From an uncultured Clostridium sp. (GTDB lineage Bacteria > Bacillota > Clostridia > Lachnospirales > Lachnospiraceae), in NCBI GenBank assembly GCA_900538475.1, contig UPYT01000004.1, positions 76,758 to 140,757 of the forward strand: DNA of 64,000 nucleotides, given 5' to 3'. Of this stretch, positions 8,002 to 17,519 are shown piece after piece. Made by a program: the position numbers and the translations under genes. How positions within the stretch are numbered: position 1 is the first letter of the stretch; the number at the start of each line of letters is the position of its first letter. The notes under the pieces are model-generated. The model was not told the origin of the DNA. It searched no databases and saw nothing but the letters and a program-made list of their open reading frames with translations.

Positions 8002-9726
8002 ATGATAAAAGGAAGAAAAGTAAGTTATGTCAGACTGCATTTTATTTACCTATTTTTATTTGTAGTCCTTTTAGCTTGTCTAATGGGAGGAAGCGTAACT
8101 CATTTTTCAAAAAATGTGGTAGGAAATGAATTGATAAAGTTACATCAGGCTCTTATCAAGCAATCAACTGGAGAAGTTATCTCTGTGGTAAATGGTTTGA
8201 AAGAAGTGACCTGTAATATTGCAGAGAATGCCAATGTTATAGATTATTTATCTGATAGTCCGGAATCAGCCAGTCCAAAAGATTTAGAAGAAATTGAACG
8301 TATGATTAGAGCTGAAATATATTTAAATCATAAATCAAAAAGATTTTTTCGTATTTATTTATATGATTTAGGGACACTTCGGTATGCAAGTGATTATCAG
8401 GAAATAGATTGGAGTGAGGCTGTTCAGGGAACGGGAGTGAATTCGATGGCACTGAGAGGTCCTGTACATAGTAGCGAGGAGGGGCTGTATCGTCATAGCT
8501 ATTATCTTACAAATCCAGTAAGAGATCTTTTGACTGGGGAAATTCGGGGATATGTATTACTCCAGTTTTGTGAGGAGGTATTATATCGCAGTTATTCTAA
8601 GTTACGTGAAAATGATAGAAAATATTTTATTATTGATGAAGGTGGGTACATCATATCCGGAGAGGATAAACGATTTATTGGTAATGAGGGAGAGCCTTTA
8701 AAATTTGCGCAGCAAAGACATGAAAATTCAGAAGGTGTTATTGCTACAGATAAAAGTTATATGTATTTTTATGAGAATATACTTGGTACACCATGGTATT
8801 TTTTGGAAAGAATAAATATTAGAGAAATTTGGAAATCTTTGGATCGAACAGGATATTTTGTGGGATGCCTCATAGTACTGTTTTCGATTTGTATTTATCC
8901 AGTTACTCTGTTTTCTGGAAAATGTATTGTTAAACCAGTTGATAAAATTAAAGAACGGATGGGAAAAGTGGCACAGGGAGATCTTTCTGTACGAATTAGT
9001 TTGGAAGAAAAGGGAAAAGGAGAATTTTCAGAAATTGCAGACTCTTTTAATTATATGGTGGAACGATTAGAGAAGCAGGTAGAAGAAATTAAGATTATGG
9101 AGCAAAAAAAGCATCTATTGGAATTGGATTTTTTGAGAACTCAGATTAATCCTCATTTTATTTATAATACACTCAGTTCTATTCGTTTTTATGTGGAGAT
9201 GGGAAAAAATGAGGAAGCAGAAGATATGTTAATTGATTTTTCTAAGATTCTGAGAAAGACTCTATCTAAATCAGAAACGACGGTTTGTTTAAAGGAAGAA
9301 CTTCAAACATTAGGCCATTATATAAATTTACAAAAAGCGAGGTACAGAGAGCGGTTTGAGGTAACGTATGATATTGATGAAAACACATTAACATCTCTGG
9401 TTCCAGATTTTATTCTTCAACCGATTGTAGAAAATGCAATTTTTTACAGCTTAAAAGAAGATCATATTTGCCATATCCAGGTGAAAAGTTATAAAAAGGA
9501 TAGTTTGTTATATGTTAGCGTAAGAGATGATGGTATTGGAATGGATCAAGAAAAGATTATACAGGTCATGGAAAAAAATGTTAACATAAATAAAGTGGGA
9601 ATTAAAAATGTCAATGAGCGCTTAAAACTGAATTTTGGTGATGAATATGGATTGAAGATTGAGAGCAAAGAAGGGATTGGTACCGAGGTTATCTTGATTA
9701 TGCCGTTTACTTCTGAACGCACATAG
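8002..9726 (+). CDS. YesM-type sensor histidine kinase
   Basis: Membrane sensor kinase of the LytS/YesM class (574 residues). TM1 is at about residues 12-34, followed by a ~250-residue extracellular sensor region (Cache-like, by layout), TM2 at about 284-304, a HAMP linker (IVKPVDKIKERMGKVAQGDL onward) to about 362, a His_kinase domain with QINPHFIYNT where His385 is the phosphoacceptor, and an HATPase domain with PIVENAI and DDGIGM. ATG 8002 is the chosen start with GGGGAACG upstream. It is 17 nt before its partner regulator and reads AT-rich like the following genes. Likely senses the substrate imported by the downstream ABC system; that is inference from context. Confidence 0.9.
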   Translation: MIKGRKVSYVRLHFIYLFLFVVLLACLMGGSVTHFSKNVVGNELIKLHQALIKQSTGEVISVVNGLKEVTCNIAENANVIDYLSDSPESASPKDLEEIERMIRAEIYLNHKSKRFFRIYLYDLGTLRYASDYQEIDWSEAVQGTGVNSMALRGPVHSSEEGLYRHSYYLTNPVRDLLTGEIRGYVLLQFCEEVLYRSYSKLRENDRKYFIIDEGGYIISGEDKRFIGNEGEPLKFAQQRHENSEGVIATDKSYMYFYENILGTPWYFLERINIREIWKSLDRTGYFVGCLIVLFSICIYPVTLFSGKCIVKPVDKIKERMGKVAQGDLSVRISLEEKGKGEFSEIADSFNYMVERLEKQVEEIKIMEQKKHLLELDFLRTQINPHFIYNTLSSIRFYVEMGKNEEAEDMLIDFSKILRKTLSKSETTVCLKEELQTLGHYINLQKARYRERFEVTYDIDENTLTSLVPDFILQPIVENAIFYSLKEDHICHIQVKSYKKDSLLYVSVRDDGIGMDQEKIIQVMEKNVNINKVGIKNVNERLKLNFGDEYGLKIESKEGIGTEVILIMPFTSERT

Positions 9727-9743
9727 AAAGGAAAATAAGGCTT

Positions 9744-11225
9744 ATGAAAATATTAATTGTTGATGATGAAACTCCAATTAGAGAATGGATTCAATTTAGC
9801 ATTGAGAGGGGAAATAATCCTGATTTTAATATCGTAGCTGTTGCAGAAAATGGTAATGATGCATTGGAGTTAGCATTAAAATACCAGGTGGATGTGGTAA
9901 TTTCCGATATAAAGATGCCGGGGATTGATGGGATTGAATTAATGAAGCAGGTCCTGAAAAAAATGCCATATACAAGTTTTGTCATATTAACAAATTATGC
10001 GGAATTTTCATATGCAAGAGAGGCTGTAACATATGGTGCAAAGAAATATCTGTTAAAATCAGAATTAAGAGGACGGGATATTTTGAGAACATTAGAAGAA
10101 ATCCAGGAGTATTATCGGAGTGTAGTAAAAGACAAGAAGATGGATTTTTATTCCAATGGATATTTGGATATTTTCGAATGTTACTATAATCTGGAGGATA
10201 AGGCGTTTCAGAGGCAATTTTGGATCTGTCATGGATTTCGTGAAGAAGAAAATTTTTTAATCATTGCATTGAAGGAAAGGGATAACAAAAAACAAAAATA
10301 TTTAATTGAAAATTTTTTATACCAGTATGAGATACATGGAGTAGGACCGGCATTAAAAAATGAAAATATTTTTCTTTTAATTCAGTCAAGCGGTGTAGAA
10401 CACTTGAAAAAGTATGTTGATATATTTGCAAGGTTGTATGAAAATAAAGGTTTTATGGTTTCTGGACACATTCAGAGAGGGGTAGCTTGTATCATGAAAG
10501 CAATTGATGAATCTGAAAAGATGTTAAGGTATAGTTTTTTGATTACAAATGGGTATTTGAGTATTGAGGATGCGGAACAAATCTTACCATTAGATCGTCG
10601 TGAATTAAAAAAAGAAAGCCATAAAATTATGAATAGCATTTTGTATGAGGAAAAAGAAAAGCTGTTATCCCGTTTAGAACGGTGGTTTAATAAATTACGA
10701 TCAGCTTCTTTTGAGGATATTGACTGGGTAAAAGAGATGTGTTTACAAATGGTAATTCGCATGGAGGAAGTAGGATGTCAATATATAGCAGGATTTTCTG
10801 AGGAGCATAAACCAGATATGCAGTGGACATTGGAATCATGTAAGGAATTTTGCTCTAATTTGACTAAACGTATGTATTCTATAGGAAATTTATGTTACTC
10901 ACAAAGTATTCGTGATACTATTCGCTATATCCATCAGAATTATAATCGTGATATTTCTTTGAATGAGGCAGCAAGTTATATTTATCGTTCTCCAGAATAT
11001 TTAAGTAGGCTTTTTAAAGCAGAAACAGGAGAAAATTTTAGCAGTTATCTTACAAAATATCGTTTGAAAAAGGCAAGAGACTTACTGTTGAATACAGATA
11101 TGAAAATTTATGAAATTGCAGATGCTGTTGGGTATACTACGCCGAGCTATTTTTCAAAGATGTATAAGGATTATATGGGGATAGCGCCAGAAGCAACGCG
11201 AAGTCAAAAAAATAATAGAATGTAA
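9744..11225 (+). CDS. YesN-type response regulator with AraC DNA-binding domain
   Basis: Receiver domain at residues 1-120 with acidic pocket VDDE, phosphoacceptor Asp55 (SDIKMPG) and conserved Lys in LLKSE. A central ~260-residue region of unknown fold follows, then an AraC-type double helix-turn-helix at about residues 388-486 (IRYIHQNYNRDISLNEAA and KIYEIADAVGYTTPSYFSKMYK). Pairing with the upstream YesM-type kinase is standard for carbohydrate or nutrient uptake control in Firmicutes. The gene ends at a terminator; palindromic AT-rich motifs flank that terminator and are candidate binding sites for this protein. Confidence 0.92.
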   Translation: MKILIVDDETPIREWIQFSIERGNNPDFNIVAVAENGNDALELALKYQVDVVISDIKMPGIDGIELMKQVLKKMPYTSFVILTNYAEFSYAREAVTYGAKKYLLKSELRGRDILRTLEEIQEYYRSVVKDKKMDFYSNGYLDIFECYYNLEDKAFQRQFWICHGFREEENFLIIALKERDNKKQKYLIENFLYQYEIHGVGPALKNENIFLLIQSSGVEHLKKYVDIFARLYENKGFMVSGHIQRGVACIMKAIDESEKMLRYSFLITNGYLSIEDAEQILPLDRRELKKESHKIMNSILYEEKEKLLSRLERWFNKLRSASFEDIDWVKEMCLQMVIRMEEVGCQYIAGFSEEHKPDMQWTLESCKEFCSNLTKRMYSIGNLCYSQSIRDTIRYIHQNYNRDISLNEAASYIYRSPEYLSRLFKAETGENFSSYLTKYRLKKARDLLLNTDMKIYEIADAVGYTTPSYFSKMYKDYMGIAPEATRSQKNNRM

Positions 11226-11260
11226 AAAAACTAATAGGAAAGTCAGTTTGAGATTAAAAT

Positions 11261-11280
11261 ATGTTAAAAAATTTTAACAT
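11261..11280. promoter_or_regulatory. Perfect 9-bp inverted repeat (candidate operator)
   Basis: ATGTTAAAA (11261-11269) and TTTTAACAT (11272-11280) are perfect complements separated by AA. It lies between the yesN-type stop and the terminator. The half-site resembles AAAATTTTAAC at 7913 and the arms at 11322-11351. Confidence 0.5.
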
Positions 11281-11310
11281 AAGGTCAGCAAGCTGGCTTT
11301 TTATTTTTTT
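11281..11310 (+). terminator. Rho-independent terminator after the yesN-type gene
   Basis: AAGGTCAG (11281-11288) pairs with CTGGCTTT (11293-11300), with G-T pairs, across a CAAG tetraloop; a T-rich tract runs to about 11312. It separates the regulator genes from the transporter operon. Confidence 0.75.
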
Positions 11311-11321
11311 TTAGGTATATT

Positions 11322-11351
11322 AAAATTTAACTATAAGTAATGTTAAATTTT
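11322..11351. promoter_or_regulatory. Perfect 10-bp inverted repeat upstream of the BMP lipoprotein gene
   Basis: AAAATTTAAC (11322-11331) and GTTAAATTTT (11342-11351) are perfect complements around a 10-bp spacer, ending 21 nt before the ATG at 11373. It could be a DNA operator for the adjacent AraC-type regulator or an mRNA hairpin just ahead of the ribosome binding site; the sequence alone does not decide. Confidence 0.5.
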
Positions 11352-11372
11352 GTAAGAAGGAAAGGAAGGGTT

Positions 11373-12494
11373 ATGATGAAAAAAAAGAAAATCACAGCAT
11401 TATTTTTAGCAGCAACGATGGGAATTTCTTTAACAGCTTGCGGATCCAAGGAGCAAGAACCGCAAAAGCAGGAAACAGAAGACAGTGAGAAGAAGGACAA
11501 AGAAGTAGCTGCAGAGGAAAATAGAGATAGCATTAAAATAGGTTTAGTATTGGGCACCGGTGGACTCGGCGATAAAAATTTTAATGATATGGCTTATGCG
11601 GGAATTACAAGGGCTCAGGAAGAAATGGGAATTGAATTTGATTACGTAGAGCCTGGGAATAGCAGTGACTTGTTGCCATTAGATCGCCAGTTTGCAGAAT
11701 CAGAGGAATATGATTTAATTATTGCTATGGCAGCAGATCAAGAGGAACCCATTCGGGAAATTGCGGAAGAATTTCCTGAACAGAAAATTTCTTTGATCGA
11801 TAGTTCAGCTGAAATTGAAGGAGTAAGTACAGTTCAAACAGAGTGGCCTGAACAGACCTTTTTAGCAGGTGTTGTGGCTGGACTTGGTACTAAAAGTGCT
11901 ATGACATTTGCAAATGAGGATAATGTTATTGGTGTTATTCTTGGAATGGATCTTCCGAATCTTCGCACAGGTGTTGCCGGTTTCATTTCCGGTGCAAAAT
12001 ATGTAAATCCTGATGTTGAAGTATTAGAGGGGGTCGTTGGAGCCTTTAATGATCCGGGAAAAGGAAAAGAAGTAGGACTTTCTATGTATAATAAGGGAGC
12101 GGATTTCATTCAGTGCATTGCTGGAGCATCTGGCTTAGGTGTTTTTGGAGCTGCGAAAGAGGTAGATCGATATGCATTTGGTGTAGGTCCTAATCAAAAT
12201 GCTGAGGATCCGGATCACATTGTTGCATCTTCTGTAAGAAGTGTGGATGGGATGGTTTACAATGAAGTAAAGGCATTGGTTGATGGAACTTGGGAACCAG
12301 GACTGCATATGAATGGAATGAAAGAGGGGGCTGTGAATTGCGATACGGAAGGATCTAATGTAGAACTGCCAGATGATATTAAAACTGCAGTAGAAGAGAT
12401 CAAGGCTAAAATTGTTGCTGGAGAATTAGTACCATGCGGTAATATTGATGAAATAGATATATGGGTGGCAGAAAACCAGTATGAAGGAAACTAA
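11373..12494 (+). CDS. BMP-family ABC transporter substrate-binding lipoprotein (nucleoside type)
   Basis: Extracytoplasmic binding protein of the basic membrane protein family (PnrA/TmpC relatives), which mostly bind purine nucleosides. An N-terminal lipoprotein signal (basic MMKKKK, hydrophobic stretch, LTAC lipobox with Cys23) is followed by a charged Glu/Lys linker and the binding domain starting KIGLVLGTGGLGDKNFND. ATG 11373 (or 11376) follows GGAAAGGAAGGG; an upstream ATG at 11340 falls inside the inverted repeat. The first gene of a six-gene operon with matching ATPase, two permeases, hydrolase and phosphorylase. Confidence 0.9.
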   Translation: MMKKKKITALFLAATMGISLTACGSKEQEPQKQETEDSEKKDKEVAAEENRDSIKIGLVLGTGGLGDKNFNDMAYAGITRAQEEMGIEFDYVEPGNSSDLLPLDRQFAESEEYDLIIAMAADQEEPIREIAEEFPEQKISLIDSSAEIEGVSTVQTEWPEQTFLAGVVAGLGTKSAMTFANEDNVIGVILGMDLPNLRTGVAGFISGAKYVNPDVEVLEGVVGAFNDPGKGKEVGLSMYNKGADFIQCIAGASGLGVFGAAKEVDRYAFGVGPNQNAEDPDHIVASSVRSVDGMVYNEVKALVDGTWEPGLHMNGMKEGAVNCDTEGSNVELPDDIKTAVEEIKAKIVAGELVPCGNIDEIDIWVAENQYEGN

Positions 12495-12531
12495 TATATG
12501 AAAAAGATGATGATTTGCAGGAGGTAACGGA

Positions 12532-14043
12532 ATGTATGCAGTCGAAATGAAGCAAATAACTAAGCAGTATCCGTTAGTCAGAGCATTAGATCGTGTCAAT
12601 TTTTCGTTAAGGGAGGGAGAAATTCTCTCCCTTCTTGGCGAAAATGGAGCCGGAAAATCTACTCTTATGAAAATCCTGTATGGTATATGTAAGCCGGATG
12701 AGGGACAGATTTTAATCAGAGGCAAGAAGGTTACAATTAAAAATCCAAAACAGGCCATAGATTTAGGAATAGGAATGGTTCATCAGCATTTTATGCTGAC
12801 TCCAGTTTTATCTGTAACAGAGAATATAGTTGTGGGATGTGAACCGGGAAAGGGGATTTTTTTTGATAAAGAAAAAGCAGAAAATCAGGTACAGAAGATG
12901 ATTGACAAATATGGATTCCATATTCGTGCATCGCAAAAGGTATCTGAACTTTCTGTAGGAGAGCAACAAAAGGTTGAAATATTAAAAGCTATTTATCGAA
13001 ATGCTAATATTTTAATTTTAGATGAGCCAACGGCTGTTCTGACACCTCAAGAGGTGGAAGAATTATTTCGGATTTTGCAGGAATTAAAATCACAGAAGAA
13101 AAGTATTGTTATTATAACGCATAAGCTTAAGGAAACTCTGGCAATTGCAGATAGTGTAAGTGTTCTGAGAGATGGAAAAATGATTCGTGCAGATGTTCTG
13201 GTAGAAGGGGCTACAGCAGAGAGCTTGGCTCAAATGATGGTTGGGCGCAATGTGACCCTTGGAATTACCAGAAAATCGAAAAATATTGGTGAAACTGCTC
13301 TTTTAGTTAAAAATATTACTTTAAAGAATAAAGATAGATTTATTTTAAAAAATATATCTATGGAGATAAAAAAAGGAGAGATTCTCGGAATTGCAGGAAT
13401 TGAAGGAAATGGTCAGACTGAGTTGATTGAATGTTTAACAGGTATATGTCATCCAGAACAACTGGAATTAGAAAAAAATGGTGTGCCTATTAAAGGAGGC
13501 CCAGATACATTTATTCAGTGTGGGATAGGGCATATTCCGGAAGATCGTATGACAAGAGGATTAGTATTAAATTTGCCAATCCTTGATAATTTAATTTTAG
13601 GATACCAAAATCGTTTTCAAAAAAAGGGTATTCTTGATAAGAAAAAAATAAAAAGTTTTTCTAATCAGCTCTTAGATGACTTTAGAATTAAAGCTCCAAA
13701 TACTCTTGTTAAGGCAAGCTCATTGTCTGGTGGAAATCAGCAAAAGATTGTAATTGCCCGTGTATTTAGCGAAGATCCCGATATTATTATTGTTGCCCAG
13801 CCAACACGAGGTGTTGACATTGGTGCAATGGAGTATATTCATGAAAGATTACTGGATTTGCGGGATCAAGGGAAGGCAATTTTATTAATTTCTGCGGATT
13901 TAGACGAGGTGAAGTGCTTGAGTGATCGTTTGATGGTTATGTATGACGGGGAATTAGTATCAGAAGGACGACCAGAAGATTTTACAGATATGGAATTGGG
14001 ACTTTTAATGACTGGAGCAAAAGGAGGGCAGAGGCATGAATGA
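12532..14043 (+). CDS. Nucleoside ABC transporter, duplicated ATP-binding protein
   Basis: A 503-residue protein with two ABC ATPase halves, as in the sugar/nucleoside (CUT2, BMP-partner) importers. First half: Walker A GENGAGKST at residues 36-44, signature LSVGEQQ, Walker B LILDEPT. Second half: Walker A-like GIEGNGQTE, signature LSGGNQQK, Walker B region IIVAQPTRG, where the usual Asp-Glu is replaced, a common degeneracy of the second half in this family. ATG follows GGAGGTAACGG. It overlaps the next permease gene by 8 nt. Confidence 0.93.
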   Translation: MYAVEMKQITKQYPLVRALDRVNFSLREGEILSLLGENGAGKSTLMKILYGICKPDEGQILIRGKKVTIKNPKQAIDLGIGMVHQHFMLTPVLSVTENIVVGCEPGKGIFFDKEKAENQVQKMIDKYGFHIRASQKVSELSVGEQQKVEILKAIYRNANILILDEPTAVLTPQEVEELFRILQELKSQKKSIVIITHKLKETLAIADSVSVLRDGKMIRADVLVEGATAESLAQMMVGRNVTLGITRKSKNIGETALLVKNITLKNKDRFILKNISMEIKKGEILGIAGIEGNGQTELIECLTGICHPEQLELEKNGVPIKGGPDTFIQCGIGHIPEDRMTRGLVLNLPILDNLILGYQNRFQKKGILDKKKIKSFSNQLLDDFRIKAPNTLVKASSLSGGNQQKIVIARVFSEDPDIIIVAQPTRGVDIGAMEYIHERLLDLRDQGKAILLISADLDEVKCLSDRLMVMYDGELVSEGRPEDFTDMELGLLMTGAKGGQRHE

Positions 14044-15118
14044 TAAAAAAGCAAAATATCAACTTCGTTCTATATTACAAAAGAATATGTCTCTGACAGC
14101 CTTGGTTTTAGCATTAATTTTAGGTGGAGTCATTATGGCAATTTGTGGATATAATCCATTAGAAGCATATGGTGCAATTTTTGAAGGAGCTTTCGGTGGA
14201 AAAAAAGCGATTTGTCAAACTTTTGTTCAGGCAACGCCGTTAATTTTTGCAGGTCTTGCGTATACAATTGCGAAAAGAGCAAATTTAATTAATCTTGGTA
14301 TTGAGGGACAGCTATATATGGGGGCATTGGGAACTACTTTAGTTGCGTTGTTGCCATTAAAACTTTCACCTGTTTTATGGATTCCTTTAAGCTTGCTTGG
14401 AGGTATGATATTTGGCGGGATTTATGCAGGAATTGTAGGTTTTATGAAAGTAAAATTTGGCTCAAATGAGGTTATTGCAACTACTATGTTGAATACGATT
14501 GCCATTAATTTTATAGCGTATATTGTAAATTATCCATTGAAAGAAGAGAATTCAATTGTTGCTCAGACGGCTAAATTTTCTAAGGAGATATGGCTTCCTA
14601 AAATGATTGATAAAACTCAACTTACGATCGCAATTCTTATTGCAGTGATTGCCTGTATCTTAGTAAAATTATTACTAGACAGAACGGTAATTGGGTATGA
14701 AATAAAGTGTGTCGGACAAAATTTAAGAGCTTCGGAAACTGCAGGAATTAGAATAGGTTCTGTTATGATTACGGCAATGTTGATGAGTGGATCCATTGCA
14801 GGATTGCTGGGAGGAACTCATGTAATGGCGATTGATCATAGACTAATAGGAGGATTTTCATCTGGTTATGGTTATGATGGAATTGCTGTTGCCGCATTGG
14901 CTGCAGACAGTCCGATTGCTGTTATTTTTTCTGGTGTTATTTTTGGTGCTTTAAGAGCAGGATGTATGGTCTTAAACCGTACAACGGGAGTTCCTACGGA
15001 ATTTATTGATGTAATCCAGGCTTTGATTATTCTTTTGGTTGCGGCACCTCTTTTTGTAAAAGAGATTTTGAGAATAAAAGATAATCGTGAAAGTGTAAAA
15101 GGAGGGAACGAAGCATGA
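14036..15118 (+). CDS. Nucleoside ABC transporter permease 1
   Basis: A 360-residue polytopic membrane protein of the BPD_transp_2 type found with BMP binding proteins. Hydrophobic segments fill most of the protein, and GLAYTIAKRANLINLGIEGQ is the family's conserved cytoplasmic loop. ATG at 14036 overlaps the ATPase gene and its own stop overlaps the next permease start, so transporter subunits are translationally coupled. A cytoplasmic N-terminus precedes the first membrane segment at about residue 18. Confidence 0.92.
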   Translation: MNDKKAKYQLRSILQKNMSLTALVLALILGGVIMAICGYNPLEAYGAIFEGAFGGKKAICQTFVQATPLIFAGLAYTIAKRANLINLGIEGQLYMGALGTTLVALLPLKLSPVLWIPLSLLGGMIFGGIYAGIVGFMKVKFGSNEVIATTMLNTIAINFIAYIVNYPLKEENSIVAQTAKFSKEIWLPKMIDKTQLTIAILIAVIACILVKLLLDRTVIGYEIKCVGQNLRASETAGIRIGSVMITAMLMSGSIAGLLGGTHVMAIDHRLIGGFSSGYGYDGIAVAALAADSPIAVIFSGVIFGALRAGCMVLNRTTGVPTEFIDVIQALIILLVAAPLFVKEILRIKDNRESVKGGNEA

Positions 15119-15978
15119 ACCAAGTTATGTCAGTATTGATATCTACATTAAGTATGTCTGTTCCTTTGATTTTGGCAGCACTAGGTGGTGTAATTTCTGT
15201 TCGAAGCGGTATTATGGCACTAGGATTGGAAAGCATGATGACAATGGGAGCTTTTTGCGGTGTTTTAGGCTCTTATTTTACCAATCATGTAGTATTTGGT
15301 ATCCTTTTTGGGATTGCGGGTGGTGCGTTATTTGGCCTGTGTCATGGTGTTTTAAGTATTCGATATAAAGTCAATCAAGTAATTAGTGGTATTGGCTTAA
15401 ATCTATTATCTGTATCAGCGACAACATTGCTTATGCAGCTTTTATGGAATAATAAAGGAGCATCTCCTCAAGTGTCATCTATAAAGCAAGGTGTTTTAAC
15501 ATCTCCAATAACATGGATTATGTTAGTTGCAGTTGTTTTAGAATACATCGTATTGTTTAAAACATGTATTGGATTGCGATTGAGAACAGTAGGAGAAAAT
15601 CCGAAGGCGGCAGCTACAGTTGGGCTTCCTGTTCATCGTATTAAATATATGGCAGTTATTTCATGTGGAATGCTGGCAGGACTTGGAGGAGCCTATTTAT
15701 CTATCGATCATCTCGATATGTACGTTAGAGATATGTCTGCTGGAAGAGGGTATATTGCAGTTGCAATCATGATTTTAGCACGATATAATCCGATAATGGT
15801 TCTTTTTTGCGCCTTGATTTTTGGATTTTCTGATGCAGTACAGATCAATTTGCAGGGATACGGTGTTCCTCCACAGATTATGTCTATGTTGCCTTATATT
15901 GTGACACTTTTTGTTCTAGCATTTGGTGTACGCCATATTACGCCTCCTGCAGGTGTGGGTGCCCATGATGATGATTAA
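15115..15978 (+). CDS. Nucleoside ABC transporter permease 2
   Basis: The second, shorter (287 residues) permease of the pair; it has the conserved LAALGGVISVRSGIMALGLE loop and about eight hydrophobic segments. ATG 15115 overlaps the preceding stop by 4 nt (ATGA type). The C-terminus ends in a short hydrophilic tail (HITPPAGVGAHDDD). With the binding protein, ATPase and permease 1 it completes a BMP-type importer. Substrate is inferred to be a purine nucleoside or a derivative because a purine nucleoside phosphorylase closes the operon. Confidence 0.92.
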   Translation: MNQVMSVLISTLSMSVPLILAALGGVISVRSGIMALGLESMMTMGAFCGVLGSYFTNHVVFGILFGIAGGALFGLCHGVLSIRYKVNQVISGIGLNLLSVSATTLLMQLLWNNKGASPQVSSIKQGVLTSPITWIMLVAVVLEYIVLFKTCIGLRLRTVGENPKAAATVGLPVHRIKYMAVISCGMLAGLGGAYLSIDHLDMYVRDMSAGRGYIAVAIMILARYNPIMVLFCALIFGFSDAVQINLQGYGVPPQIMSMLPYIVTLFVLAFGVRHITPPAGVGAHDDD

Positions 15979-16007
15979 CTAAATTTTCAGGTGAAAGGAG
16001 TCTTCTT

Positions 16008-17498
16008 ATGAAAGCAATTATGGTAATGTTTGATTCTTTGAATAGACATATGCTTCCTTCTTATGGATATCAGGATATTGTTGCTCCTAACTTTGAGCGA
16101 CTTGCTCAGAAAACAGTCACTTTTGATCAGTGCTATGCAGGCAGTTTGCCTTGTATGCCTGCCAGACGAGAACTTCATACAGGCCGCTACAATTTTCTTC
16201 ATAGAAGCTGGGGACCGTTAGAACCTTATGATGATTCCATGCCTGAAGTTTTAAAAGAGAATGGAGTTTATACGCATTTAACGACTGATCATTGGCATTA
16301 TTGGGAAGAAGGCGGCTTTAATTATCAGACAAAATATAATACATTCGAGTTTGTACGAGGACAGGAAGGAGATTGTTGGAAGGGGCATTTAAGGTGGGAT
16401 GTTCCAGAGCATTTAGATGGAAGGAAGGATGCATGTGGAAGACAGGAATACATTAATCGTTATTATATGCACGAAGAAGAAAATCAGTCCATTGCTGTAA
16501 ATTTTGCCAATGGACTTGAGTTTATTCGTAATAATCATAATGAAGATAATTGGTATCTCCAATTAGAAAATTTTGATCCACATGAGCCATTTTTTACCCC
16601 TCAGAAATATAAAGATTATTATAAAGACGGTTATGATGGAATTATGTTTGACTGGCCAGGATATCATGAAGTGGCTGAAACCCCAGAGCAAGTGCAACAC
16701 TGTATCAATGAATACAAGGCATTGGTAACTATGTGCGACACATATTTGGGTAAAGTTTTAGATATGATGGATGAATACAATATGTGGGAGGATACCATGT
16801 TGATTGTAAATACAGATCATGGATTTATCCTTAGCGAACATAATTGGTGGGGAAAAGTTATGATGCCATATTTTAATGAAATTGCGCATATTCCGCTATT
16901 CATCTGGGATCCTAGATTAAAACTGGCAGGAGTAAGACGTCAGTCTTTGGTACAGACTGTTGATATCGCTCCCACTGTTTTGGAATTTTTTGGTCAAAAA
17001 ATTCCAAAGAATATGCAGGGAAAACCATTAAAAGAGACTATGATAGATGATAAAAAAGTCAGAGATTACGCTCTTTTTGGACAACATGGTGTTCATGTAA
17101 ATATCACAGATGGAAGATATGTTTATATGCGGTGCCCTTTACAAGATAAACAGGATGAATTGTACAATTACATTATTGAGCCGTCTAGCTACCCAGGTGC
17201 AATCGGGGTGGAAGAAATGAATACTGCAGAAGCACACAAAGGCTTTGATTTTACAAAGGGCATGCCTGTTTGGAAAATCAAAGGGGGATATGGAATTCGA
17301 TCTTTGGGCTTTCCACCTAAAAAGTTAATGGATTTTGGTACATTATTGTTTGATCTCAAAATAGATCCAAAACAGGAACATCCTATCAGCGATCCAAAAA
17401 CAGAAGAAAGAATGAAAATAAATATGGTGAGATTAATGAAAAAAAATGATGCACCGATAGAGCAATATATACGTCTTGGATTAGAGGAATATCTGTAA
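16008..17498 (+). CDS. Sulfatase-family hydrolase, cytoplasmic
   Basis: A 496-residue alkaline-phosphatase-superfamily enzyme. The N-terminal metal-binding Asp (MVMFDS, Asp9), the nucleophile motif Cys49-Met-Pro-Ala-Arg53 (the C-x-P-S/A-R pattern whose cysteine is converted to formylglycine), a downstream HTGR, and the NTDHGF metal motif around residue 270 are all present. Sulfatases and phosphonate monoester/phosphodiester hydrolases share these features. There is no signal peptide, so it should act on imported substrate. A cysteine-type sulfatase in an anaerobe needs an anSME maturase, which is not in this window. Position between a nucleoside importer and a nucleoside phosphorylase is unusual and suggests an esterified nucleoside; other sulfated small molecules remain possible. 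Confidence 0.85.
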   Translation: MKAIMVMFDSLNRHMLPSYGYQDIVAPNFERLAQKTVTFDQCYAGSLPCMPARRELHTGRYNFLHRSWGPLEPYDDSMPEVLKENGVYTHLTTDHWHYWEEGGFNYQTKYNTFEFVRGQEGDCWKGHLRWDVPEHLDGRKDACGRQEYINRYYMHEEENQSIAVNFANGLEFIRNNHNEDNWYLQLENFDPHEPFFTPQKYKDYYKDGYDGIMFDWPGYHEVAETPEQVQHCINEYKALVTMCDTYLGKVLDMMDEYNMWEDTMLIVNTDHGFILSEHNWWGKVMMPYFNEIAHIPLFIWDPRLKLAGVRRQSLVQTVDIAPTVLEFFGQKIPKNMQGKPLKETMIDDKKVRDYALFGQHGVHVNITDGRYVYMRCPLQDKQDELYNYIIEPSSYPGAIGVEEMNTAEAHKGFDFTKGMPVWKIKGGYGIRSLGFPPKKLMDFGTLLFDLKIDPKQEHPISDPKTEERMKINMVRLMKKNDAPIEQYIRLGLEEYL

Positions 17499-17519
17499 TT
17501 AAACAAAAAGGAGAAGTCT

